From: Thiocapsa rosea
Lineage (GTDB): Bacteria > Pseudomonadota > Gammaproteobacteria > Chromatiales > Chromatiaceae
Length of the DNA stretch: 64,000 bases
NCBI RefSeq assembly: GCF_003634315.1
Contig: NZ_RBXL01000001.1
Span: 2,336,501-2,400,500, forward strand
Reading direction: 5' to 3'
Part shown: positions 36,925 through 44,892 of the stretch, one piece after another
Numbering within the stretch: the first letter of the stretch is position 1
Layout: every line of letters starts with the position of its first letter
The notes under the pieces: model-generated
The model's input: only the letters and a program-made list of their open reading frames with translations
Databases searched by the model: none
What the model was told of the DNA's origin: nothing
Program-made: the position numbers and the translations under genes

Positions 36925-37732
36925 CCGACGTCTCCGATGGGTCTGACGGTCGCGGTCGCCGAGGACCGTCCTTGGCCCGATCGACACCCGTCTTGACCGC
37001 AGACTTCGCCTTGGCGCCCGTCTTGAACAGGGCGCTTTGGACGGATTCGTTCGTCAACACGAGCACGGCGGCGGCACCTAGAAGTGCCCCTTTCCAAAAT
37101 TCCGAATCCTCCAGGTTGAGCATCTTGGATAGGCTCGACAAACCATTGCCTCCATTGGCGATCTCGTCGACGAGTTCGGACATTCCGGGGCCTCGCTGGC
37201 CGTGACCGTGACCATTGCCGGCGACGGTCGGCTGAGCGGGCATGGCACCGAAGCCCGGGGCGTAGCCGGGGTGAGGCATGCCGGGCTGCGGCATCCCGGC
37301 ATAGGGCGGCGGCGCTGCATAGCCGGCTTGGGCTTGGACTTGGGCATGATAGGCCGCCCAATAGGGGTCGATGCCCGGCGGGAGGCCGTAGCCGGCCGGG
37401 TGCGATGCCGCTGCCGGATGCATGCCCGGGGGCATGCCGGGATACATCGCCTGATAAGGCGGGGCTGCGCCAAAGCCGGGTTGGCCGTAGTCGGCGCCCG
37501 GGCCGGGATAGCCGCCCGGCATCCCGGGGCCGGCGGTGCCGGCGTGAGGGCCGTTCGGAGGTGGGGTGTTCGCGCCTTGAGTCTGGGCCGGAGGACAGTC
37601 GGCCGCGCCGAGGGCGAAACCCGCTGCGGCCGCACCCTTCTGCGGTTCCGCTGCGCCTTGCCGCGGTGCGTCCGCCGCCGGCTGACCGGCCGCCGACGTG
37701 TGTCCCTGTTGACCGTTGCCGTGATCGCTCAT
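36917..37732 (-). CDS. Pro/Gly/Ala-rich protein with one membrane segment (paralog 2)
   Basis: 271 residues from ATG 37732, with AAGGAA eight bases upstream. A long low-complexity stretch rich in Pro, Gly, Tyr and Met occupies residues 20-170. A hydrophobic segment F-W-K-G-A-L-L-G-A-A-A-V-L-V-L-T-N-E-S-V-Q near residue 215 is followed by a basic tail ending in R-A-K-D-G-P-R-R. Same core as the protein at 35852-36301. First gene of the operon that ends with the P-type ATPase; an eight-base overlap couples it to the MamC-like gene. Confidence 0.7.
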   Translation of the reverse strand: MSDHGNGQQGHTSAAGQPAADAPRQGAAEPQKGAAAAGFALGAADCPPAQTQGANTPPPNGPHAGTAGPGMPGGYPGPGADYGQPGFGAAPPYQAMYPGMPPGMHPAAASHPAGYGLPPGIDPYWAAYHAQVQAQAGYAAPPPYAGMPQPGMPHPGYAPGFGAMPAQPTVAGNGHGHGQRGPGMSELVDEIANGGNGLSSLSKMLNLEDSEFWKGALLGAAAVLVLTNESVQSALFKTGAKAKSAVKTGVDRAKDGPRRPRPSDPSETSDV

Positions 37733-37856
37733 GCTCAGTGTTCCTTGTCGGTGTTCGATCGAGTCGACCCAGTGCCGGCTCGTCACAAGTGATTCTGAGC
37801 GAATGGTAACGGTTCTTGTTTATGTTCTCAACAGAGTAGACCAAGCGCGCGAGGGG

Positions 37857-37944
37857 TTTTCAACCGCGCCCCCGCTAAGGACCATGGATGCACCCAACGT
37901 CGAACTCACGCGAAAGTGAGCATCTCGCTCCGGAGACGGTTTAG
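37857..37944 (-). repeat. Single B unit of the TTAAACCGCG repeat
   Basis: B-type unit, minus orientation, with the left end decayed to TTTTCAACCGCG and the right end GACGGTTTAG. The GH13 gene's stop (TTA on plus, 37941-37943) lies in it. It follows the unit at 2503 closely. Confidence 0.85.
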
Positions 37945-39272
37945 GCCGCCCGCGTCCGGTCTTCGTTCGGGCGCTCTGCGCTGCCGGATTCGCCGTCGGA
38001 GCGCACCGCCGGGGTCACCCACACGCGTCCCATGCCCGGGCCGAGGTCGAGTTCGAAGGGTGTCGGCAGTCGGTCCATGGGTGACTCGGGCGAGACATCC
38101 AGCATGGGGTCGGCGGTTCGGGCGACCTGACAGATGTCGTCGATCCGCAGGTGCTGGTGATTCCGGGCATCCTTGTTCAAGGCGAGCAGTGCCGTGTCAC
38201 GACCCGTATCGGACCCTTTACGCAGCAGGAGGATGACCGGATTCGGATGATGGAGACGCTCGATCGGCCCTTCCTGCCCGAACACCGGGAAACGGTCCTT
38301 GATGCGGTTGACCTCGGCGATGAAGTCGCTGAGATCGAGGTTCGCGGCTTCCCAGTCCTCGGGGCGGGTGTTGACGACGTCGAGCCGGCGTCTGAAACCG
38401 AACTCGAAACCGATCGGGATCATGACGCCCGCCGAGAAGAGTGCGGCGAACAGATAGCGCTGCTTCATGGCGTCGGGGTTGTCGCCGGATTCTTGGAAGA
38501 GCCGCTCGGTATCGTGGCTCTCCGGGAAGCTGATCGAGGGGACCAGCCGGCGCGTCTGCTCGTATTGCTCCAGCAGCCAGCCGCCCTCGAAGTCCCACCA
38601 TTTGGAGCTGTTGAAGATGGCGTCGAACCCGGCGGCGGCCGTGTCGCGCGTTTGCTCGGGCGAGCATCCCAGTGTCTCGGCGACGAAGACGACATCCGGA
38701 TGCGCCTTGCGGATGTGCGCGATCAGATGCTCCCAGACCGGTTTGGGAATCTGGTAGGCCGCGTCGCAGCGGAAGCCGCGAAATCCGAGATCGATCAGGT
38801 ACTCGACCATCTTGATGCAATAGGCCAGGAGTCCTGCGCGATCGGGCGAGCCGCGGTGATCGAATTGCGCCAGGTCGTGCCAAACGACGCGATTCCCGTC
38901 GGACTCGACACAAAAGGCGCTTGCGACGGCGTCGCCGTCGCGGACGAACCAATCCGGGTGCTCCTGCACCAACCGCGAGTCCTTGGCGCAATGGTTGATC
39001 ACGAGATCGATCATCATGCCGAGACCGAGCCGATCGGCCTCCGAGACCATGGCGCGAACCTGCTCCTCCGGGGTCCGACCCGTATCCGGGCCGACGAAGG
39101 TGGCGTTGATCGCGAAATGATCCGCGATCGAGTAGAGGGAGCGGGACTGGCCGAGAACCTGGATCGGGTTGACGAAGATCCAGTCGAAACCCATACCGGC
39201 GGCCCGCTTGAGGTGGGGCGTCCAGTCCTTGAAATGTCCGGCGAGCCGGGGAAACAGATTGTAGATCTTCAT
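37941..39272 (-). CDS. GH13 alpha-amylase-family enzyme
   Basis: 443 residues. The GH13 catalytic triad is visible: nucleophile D170 in G-F-R-C-D-A-A, acid/base E199 in V-A-E-T-L-G, and D254 in E-S-H-D-T-E-R, on a TIM barrel. The small size and F-x-V-N-P-I-Q-V-L-G start recall GlgE-like maltosyltransferase-type members rather than secreted amylases; there is no signal peptide. It lies 72 bp after glgA on the same strand, so it probably acts on glycogen or a related alpha-glucan. Exact specificity is open. Confidence 0.85.
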   Translation of the reverse strand: MKIYNLFPRLAGHFKDWTPHLKRAAGMGFDWIFVNPIQVLGQSRSLYSIADHFAINATFVGPDTGRTPEEQVRAMVSEADRLGLGMMIDLVINHCAKDSRLVQEHPDWFVRDGDAVASAFCVESDGNRVVWHDLAQFDHRGSPDRAGLLAYCIKMVEYLIDLGFRGFRCDAAYQIPKPVWEHLIAHIRKAHPDVVFVAETLGCSPEQTRDTAAAGFDAIFNSSKWWDFEGGWLLEQYEQTRRLVPSISFPESHDTERLFQESGDNPDAMKQRYLFAALFSAGVMIPIGFEFGFRRRLDVVNTRPEDWEAANLDLSDFIAEVNRIKDRFPVFGQEGPIERLHHPNPVILLLRKGSDTGRDTALLALNKDARNHQHLRIDDICQVARTADPMLDVSPESPMDRLPTPFELDLGPGMGRVWVTPAVRSDGESGSAERPNEDRTRAA

Positions 39273-39344
39273 CGAGCCGATGCGCTCCTTGCCGCGCCTC
39301 GGCGCGGCGGATTGGGGGCTGGGTCGAGGCCGTCGTGCGGCCCC

Positions 39345-41486
39345 TCAGCCTTCGCGGATATAGTCGTAGATGTTGAGGTAGTCTTGGCCGGGCGTGTTCC
39401 AGGAATAGTCGCTGCGCATGCCGTTCTTCATCAACTCCCGGAAATGCTCGGGGTGGTTCCGATAACAGGCGATGGCGCGTCCGAGCGCCGACTCCAGGCC
39501 GGGGTTGTCGAAATCGCGGAAGACATAGCCGTTGCGCTCGTGCAGCGGACGGTGCGAGTAGTCCTTGTCGAAGACGGTATCGGCGAGCCCGCCGACCTCC
39601 CGGACCACAGGCACCGTGCCGTAGCGCAGGGCGATCAGCTGGGTCAAGCCGCAGGGCTCGAAGCGGCTCGGCACCAACATCATGTCCGCTCCGGCATAGA
39701 TGAGGTGCGAGAGATCCTCGTCGAAGCCGATCTCCAGATGGCAATCCGGGCTGTCGTTGAGCATCCGTTTGAGGCCCCAGAAATCGCCGTTGATGCGATC
39801 GTCCGGACTGGAGCCGAGCAGCACGAACTGTGCGCCCCGCTCCAGGGTGTAGAAGATCGCATGGCGGACCAGGTCCAGACCCTTTTGCGGGTCGAGTCGG
39901 CCGATGAAGGCGACGATCGGTTTGTCGTTGTCGGCGAGCATCAGGCGATGACGCAAGGCGCGCTTGTTGTCGTACTTGCCGTCGATGCTCTCGACGCTGT
40001 AGCGCACCGGGATCTGGTGGTCGACCTCGGGGTTCCAGATGTCGTAGTCGATGCCGTTGACCACGCCGCCGTATTTCATCTGATGGGTGTGCAGGGTCGG
40101 CTCCAGGCCGAAGCCCTGGCCCTGATCCTTGGTCTCGAAGGCGTAGCGCGGCGAGACCGTGGTGATGAAATTGGAATAGACGATCCCGGCCTTGAGTAGA
40201 TTCAGTGCCTTGGGATAGGTGTTGTCCGCCATGCGATCCTGATTGAAGAAGCGTTCCGGGCGATGCAGCCCGGTCGCGTGCAGGATCTCGACCCCGGTGA
40301 CCCCTTGATGGGCGAAGTTGTGGATGGTCAGGCAGACCCGCGGATGGGTCATCCCGAGCGGCTGATAAAACTCGTAGAGGAACACCGGGACCAAGGCGGT
40401 CTGCCAGTCGTGCACATGGATGACGTCCGGATGTTTGCCGGCCTTCCAGAGGAACTCCATCGCGGCACGCGAGAAGAAGGCGTAGCGCAGGACGTCGTCC
40501 TTGAAACCGTAGATGCTGCCGCGGTTGAAGAAGTTGTCCGGCGAGTGCGGCTCGATGAAGAAGCACTTGCGCCCGTGCACGAATCCGAAGAAGACCGTGC
40601 AATGGATGGCGCCGTCGTACCAAGGAACCCAGAGATCCTTGTAGACCTCGTGCATCTCGAAGATCTGATCGTGCCGCAGGGTCGCGTACATCGGCAGGAT
40701 GATCTCGACATGATTGCCGCGGATCGCCAGCTCGCGGCTCAGACCGAAGACCACGTCGGCCAGCCCGCCGACCTTGGCGACCGAGGCCAGCTCGGGCGTG
40801 ATGTGGACAACGTAGAGGCTCGGGCGCGCAGGCCCCGGCGGCGGAGCGGGCTCATGGATCGGCTCGGGCTCGGGTGGCTGCTCGTATTGCGGCTCGGACT
40901 CGGGCGGCGGTGCTGCTGGCTTCTCGGGCTCCGGCTCCCGAAGCGGCTCCGGGAATAGCTCCGATTCCGTCCGGGACACTGGAGCGGGCTTGGACGCCGG
41001 CTCCGGGTCGCGGGTCGGACGTGGTCGCGTCGGGGGAGGTGCCGGATATTCCGCGGGCGTCGCGCTGCGGGTCGGCGGTGTTGCCTGCTTGGCCTCGGGC
41101 ACGGGTTTAGGCTCAGTCTTCGGTTCGGACTCGGAGGCCATCTCGCTGCCTGCGGCCGATCCGCCGGGCGGACGTTCTGCAGCCGGCTCGGGCGTCGGCG
41201 CCAAGTCGATCGGAGGCTGCGAGGCGGGGGCGGTGCTCGGTGCCGAGACCACCGGAGCGGGCGTCGCGGTTTCGGTCGCCTTCTTCACGAGCGTGTCTGC
41301 CGGAGGCGATAAGCCTGGCTCCGGAACGGACGCGCCCGAGCCGACCGCGGCGACCTTCGCCTCGTCCGCGGGCAGTGGCGGACGGCTCGTTGTCGCGGAC
41401 TTGGATGCGGTGTGCTTGGATGCGCCGCGTCGTGCGGCGTCCTTTTGCGATTCGGTTGGCTTGGATCCAGTCGGCTTTTTCGCCAT
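39345..41486 (-). CDS. glgA: Glycogen synthase with long disordered N-terminal extension
   Basis: 713 residues against about 480-500 for usual GlgA. The GT5 catalytic part begins near residue 222 and has the ADP-glucose site K-V-G-G-L-A-D-V and the C-terminal E-P-C-G-L-T-Q motif. Residues 1-220 are Pro/Ala/Glu/Lys-rich with no fold predicted by eye, beginning with a Lys/Ser/Thr-rich segment and then Pro-Glu repeats. The frame is open through both parts with a plausible start, so the extension is probably translated. It heads a minus-strand pair with the GH13 gene. Confidence 0.9.
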   Translation of the reverse strand: MAKKPTGSKPTESQKDAARRGASKHTASKSATTSRPPLPADEAKVAAVGSGASVPEPGLSPPADTLVKKATETATPAPVVSAPSTAPASQPPIDLAPTPEPAAERPPGGSAAGSEMASESEPKTEPKPVPEAKQATPPTRSATPAEYPAPPPTRPRPTRDPEPASKPAPVSRTESELFPEPLREPEPEKPAAPPPESEPQYEQPPEPEPIHEPAPPPGPARPSLYVVHITPELASVAKVGGLADVVFGLSRELAIRGNHVEIILPMYATLRHDQIFEMHEVYKDLWVPWYDGAIHCTVFFGFVHGRKCFFIEPHSPDNFFNRGSIYGFKDDVLRYAFFSRAAMEFLWKAGKHPDVIHVHDWQTALVPVFLYEFYQPLGMTHPRVCLTIHNFAHQGVTGVEILHATGLHRPERFFNQDRMADNTYPKALNLLKAGIVYSNFITTVSPRYAFETKDQGQGFGLEPTLHTHQMKYGGVVNGIDYDIWNPEVDHQIPVRYSVESIDGKYDNKRALRHRLMLADNDKPIVAFIGRLDPQKGLDLVRHAIFYTLERGAQFVLLGSSPDDRINGDFWGLKRMLNDSPDCHLEIGFDEDLSHLIYAGADMMLVPSRFEPCGLTQLIALRYGTVPVVREVGGLADTVFDKDYSHRPLHERNGYVFRDFDNPGLESALGRAIACYRNHPEHFRELMKNGMRSDYSWNTPGQDYLNIYDYIREG

Positions 41487-41617
41487 GCCTGATTTCTTCC
41501 TGCAGCGGTGTTCGTTCCGGGTACAACTCAGCGGCCGAGGGCTAGTGTACCCCGGGCGTCGCCTGCGAGCGTCTTCGGACCGGTCGTCGCGTGCAGCCGT
41601 TCGACACCTCGTGAAAC

Positions 41618-43006
41618 TCAGCCCGGCGCGGCCGCATCACCGGGTCGCGCTCGGCCCTCGTAACGCCGAATCGCGTCGCGATAAAAGCGACCGCTGTCCT
41701 TGATCAGGCGTTGCCGATCGACGGGGTCGACCCGCACCAGGCCGAAGCGCTTCGCGTAGCCGTAGCTCCACTCGAAATTATCCAGCAGCGACCAGGCAAA
41801 ATAGCCGCGCAGATCGACCCCTCGGCGCAGCGCGCGGGAGGCGGCGCGCAGATGGCTGCGCAGATAGGCGACGCGCTGCCGGTCGTGGAGTCTCCCCGCG
41901 ACCGGCGGCGGGTCGTCGAAGGCCGCGCCGTTCTCCGTGATGTAGACGGGCGGGTTGCCGTAGCGTCCCTGAATCCAGGCGAGGATGTGGGTCAGCCCCT
42001 GCGGGTAGACCTCCCAATCCATCGCCGTGTGCGGGCGCGCGTCTTGGCGCACGCGGCGGGCACCGACCGGCTGCTCGGTCGGATCGGCGCGCACGACCGA
42101 GCGCGAGTAATAGTTCACGCCGATGAAGTCCGGCGGGGCGCGCAGGGCGTCCAGCTCGCTTGCACTGTACTCGGGCCAAGCCGTGCCGAAGATGGCCTCC
42201 ATCTCCGCGGGGTAGCGTCCGAAGAAGACCGGGTCGAGAAACCAGCGATTGATGAAGGCGTCGCGGCGTGCCGTCGCGGCGATGTCGTCCGCCAATGGGC
42301 TCGCCGGATACTGCGGTTCCAGATTCACGGCGAGCCCGATGCGCTCGATCCCTTCGGCCCGACCGCTCGCCAAGGCGGCGGCATGGGCGCGCAGCAGGTT
42401 GTGCGCGACGATCGGGGTTTCGCTCTGGCTGCGGTGTCCGGGTGCCAAGTCGCCGAAGAGATAGCCGCCTGCCGTGATGACCCAGGGTTCGTTCAGGGTG
42501 ATCCAGAGGCGGACCCGATCGCCGAGGGCGCGATACAGGATCCGTGCATAGTCCGCGAACCATCCCGGACTCGCGTCGCTCGCCCAGCCTCCGCGTGCGT
42601 CGAGCGCCTCGGGGAGATCCCAATGGTAGAGCGTGAGCATGGGTTCGATCCCTTGCTCCAGCAACGCATCGACCAAGTGTCGGTAGAAATCCAGGCCCGG
42701 CTGATTCACCCGCCCGGTGCCTTCGGGCAGGATGCGTCCCCAGGCGACGCTGAAGCGATAGGCGTTCAGACCGAGCGACGCCATCAGGGTGACATCCTCG
42801 CGCCAGCGCCGGTAGTGGTCGCAGGCGATATCCCCGGTGTCGCCGTTCAAGACGCGCCCGGGCGTGTGGGCGAAGCGATGCCAGATGCTCGGCCCCGCCC
42901 CGTCGGCGAGCGGGGAGCCCTCGATCTGGTAGGACGAGGTCGCCGCGCCCCACAGGAAGCCGCTCGGCGGCGAGTCGGTCGGCATCTCGGGAGCCTGTTC
43001 GTTCAT
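41618..43006 (-). CDS. GH1 beta-glucosidase
   Basis: 462 residues. Acid/base E173 in T-L-N-E-P-W and nucleophile E358 in I-T-E-N-G are present, with the usual N-terminal F-L-W-G-A-A-T-S-S-Y-Q. No signal peptide, so cytosolic. ATG at 43006 overlaps the ABC-transporter stop by four bases (ATGA), with GGAG eight bases upstream. It would release glucose from beta-glucosides; next to the OPG and GH94 genes a beta-1,2-linked substrate is possible. Confidence 0.92.
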   Translation of the reverse strand: MNEQAPEMPTDSPPSGFLWGAATSSYQIEGSPLADGAGPSIWHRFAHTPGRVLNGDTGDIACDHYRRWREDVTLMASLGLNAYRFSVAWGRILPEGTGRVNQPGLDFYRHLVDALLEQGIEPMLTLYHWDLPEALDARGGWASDASPGWFADYARILYRALGDRVRLWITLNEPWVITAGGYLFGDLAPGHRSQSETPIVAHNLLRAHAAALASGRAEGIERIGLAVNLEPQYPASPLADDIAATARRDAFINRWFLDPVFFGRYPAEMEAIFGTAWPEYSASELDALRAPPDFIGVNYYSRSVVRADPTEQPVGARRVRQDARPHTAMDWEVYPQGLTHILAWIQGRYGNPPVYITENGAAFDDPPPVAGRLHDRQRVAYLRSHLRAASRALRRGVDLRGYFAWSLLDNFEWSYGYAKRFGLVRVDPVDRQRLIKDSGRFYRDAIRRYEGRARPGDAAAPG

Positions 43007-44685
43007 GTCTGCCCACTCCAGGTCCCGTCCTGGTCGACCAAGAGCACCTCGTCGTAGGCACCGGGATCGTCGTCCTCGTCGCCGAGCGTGATGTAGGTCA
43101 TCCCGCGCTCGCGCAGCATCCCGAGCAGCTCGTCGATCTGGCATTCACTCAGCGCCCGGGTCGGGTGGTCGAGCATGACGAAGGCGGGCTCGGCGAGGAT
43201 CACCCGCGCGAACGCCAAAAGCTGCTGCTCGCCGAGAGAGAGCAGCTCGTTCCAGTTGCGCTCCACATCGAGCCCGCCCGCCCGAACAAGCGCGGGCTCG
43301 AGCTTGAGTGCCCGCAAGTTCGCGAGAATGCGCTCGTCGGTGAAGGATCCGTTTGCGTCGCTCGGCGTGACCAGCTGCCGCAGCGTGCCGGGCGGCAGAT
43401 AGGGCCGCTCCGGGAGGAACATGAGTGCACGGTCGTTCGGGCGTAGGATGCGTCCTTCACCGGCGTCCCAAAGCCCGGCGGTCGCGCGGAACAGGGCCGT
43501 CTTGGCCGACTCGTTCGGCGCGATGATCAAGAGACGTTTGCCGCGCGGGACCGAGACGGACAACGCCGTGACCAGGTCGCGCCCGCTGCGCGGCGAGCGC
43601 AGCGTGAGTGCGTCGAAAGCCACGCGGTCGCCGTCGTTGCGGATCTCGATGTTCGAGGTCCTCGGGGTTGCGTCGTCCCCCATCGCCTCGCGCAGCCCCG
43701 CTAGACGCGCGATCACGGCCGTATAGGCCGAGATCGACTGAAACTGGGTGACGATCAGCGAAAAGGCGCCGAGCAGATGGGCGAAGGCGATCGCGGACTG
43801 GGCGATGACCCCGAACTGGGCATCCCCCTTGATGAACAAGGGGGCGACGACCAAGGCCGGGATGATCTGGATCATGTAGTTGTAGCCGGTGGTGAAGAAT
43901 CCGAGGTTGCGGTTCACCAGGATGATGCGTTGGTAATTCGCCGTCAGATCGGCGAGACGCTCGAGCAGCTGGAATTTCAGTCTGGCCTCGCGTCGCAGCA
44001 GCGCGATGGAGTCGGCGTTCTCTCGGACATGGATCAGGCGCGAGCGAAAGTTCGCCTCCTTGTCGAGCTGGTCGTAATTCAAGCGGATGAGAGGCTTGCC
44101 GAGAAGCACCGTCATGAATGAGCCCAGCGCGGCATAGGAGACGGCGACGACGAACAAGAGCGGGCTGATGCTCCACATGACACCCGAGAAGGCGATCACC
44201 GTGAAGGTCGCGTTGAGCAAGAGGAGTACGAACGAGAGCGTCGTGGCCGTGAGGTAGCGGATATCCTCGCTGATGCGTTGATCCGGGTTGGCCAGATCCA
44301 CCGTATCGTGCAGGCGAAAATAGGTCCGATCGTCGAGATAACGCTCCACCGCCCTGGCAGTCAGCCAGTTGCGCCAAACCAGACCCAAGCGCTCCTCGCT
44401 GTAGCGAAAATAGACCGCGACCAGGGTCGAGAGCGCGAACACGCCGACGTAGATGAGGGCGAAGTGCATGAAGCCGCTCATGTTCTTGTTCTCGATGGCC
44501 GTCATGAAATCACGGCCGACGTAGCTGTTGAGCACATTCAGGCCGTTGATGCCGAACAGAAGCAAGATCAGCAAGGCGAACAGCAGCTTGGCTTTGCCGC
44601 CGACCTCCGAGCGCCCGAGCATGACGAGCATGTCGAGAAAGCGTTTCCAGGTCGCGCGGCTGATGGTTGTGCGCAGTGCAATCAT
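43003..44685 (-). CDS. ABC-D (YddA/SbmA-like) transporter with degenerate ATPase site
   Basis: 560 residues, a fused membrane and nucleotide-binding half-transporter of the YddA type with about six membrane helices. The ATPase domain is unusual. Walker A reads A-P-N-E-S-A-K-T near residue 386 (all three Gly replaced, Lys and Thr kept), the signature reads L-S-L-G-E-Q-Q, which is normal for this group, and Walker B ends L-D-H-P-T, with His replacing the catalytic Glu. It may therefore hydrolyse ATP poorly or need a partner. ATG at 44685 is the homologous start. Coupled to the GH1 gene by ATGA. Confidence 0.85.
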   Translation of the reverse strand: MIALRTTISRATWKRFLDMLVMLGRSEVGGKAKLLFALLILLLFGINGLNVLNSYVGRDFMTAIENKNMSGFMHFALIYVGVFALSTLVAVYFRYSEERLGLVWRNWLTARAVERYLDDRTYFRLHDTVDLANPDQRISEDIRYLTATTLSFVLLLLNATFTVIAFSGVMWSISPLLFVVAVSYAALGSFMTVLLGKPLIRLNYDQLDKEANFRSRLIHVRENADSIALLRREARLKFQLLERLADLTANYQRIILVNRNLGFFTTGYNYMIQIIPALVVAPLFIKGDAQFGVIAQSAIAFAHLLGAFSLIVTQFQSISAYTAVIARLAGLREAMGDDATPRTSNIEIRNDGDRVAFDALTLRSPRSGRDLVTALSVSVPRGKRLLIIAPNESAKTALFRATAGLWDAGEGRILRPNDRALMFLPERPYLPPGTLRQLVTPSDANGSFTDERILANLRALKLEPALVRAGGLDVERNWNELLSLGEQQLLAFARVILAEPAFVMLDHPTRALSECQIDELLGMLRERGMTYITLGDEDDDPGAYDEVLLVDQDGTWSGQT

Positions 44686-44892
44686 GGTGGGGCCGGGCCT
44701 TCGAGATCGGGGAAGCGAGTGCCGACGGAGCGCACGACGAGCCGTCCGGCTACCCTGGCCCAACGTCGCGGATGACGCTGGCCGGGCGCGAGTATAGCCT
44801 TACGCCCTGACCGGTTGCGCGGGATCCTCGGCTCGATCCCGCCTACCCCCGAATCGACGCCCTTCAACCGCCACCCGCGGGATCCGCAACCC

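Noticed and set aside
38218-40623. 801-codon minus-strand frame overlapping glgA and the GH13 gene
   Set aside because: Arg/Pro/Gly-rich shadow in another frame of two well-supported enzymes on the same strand.
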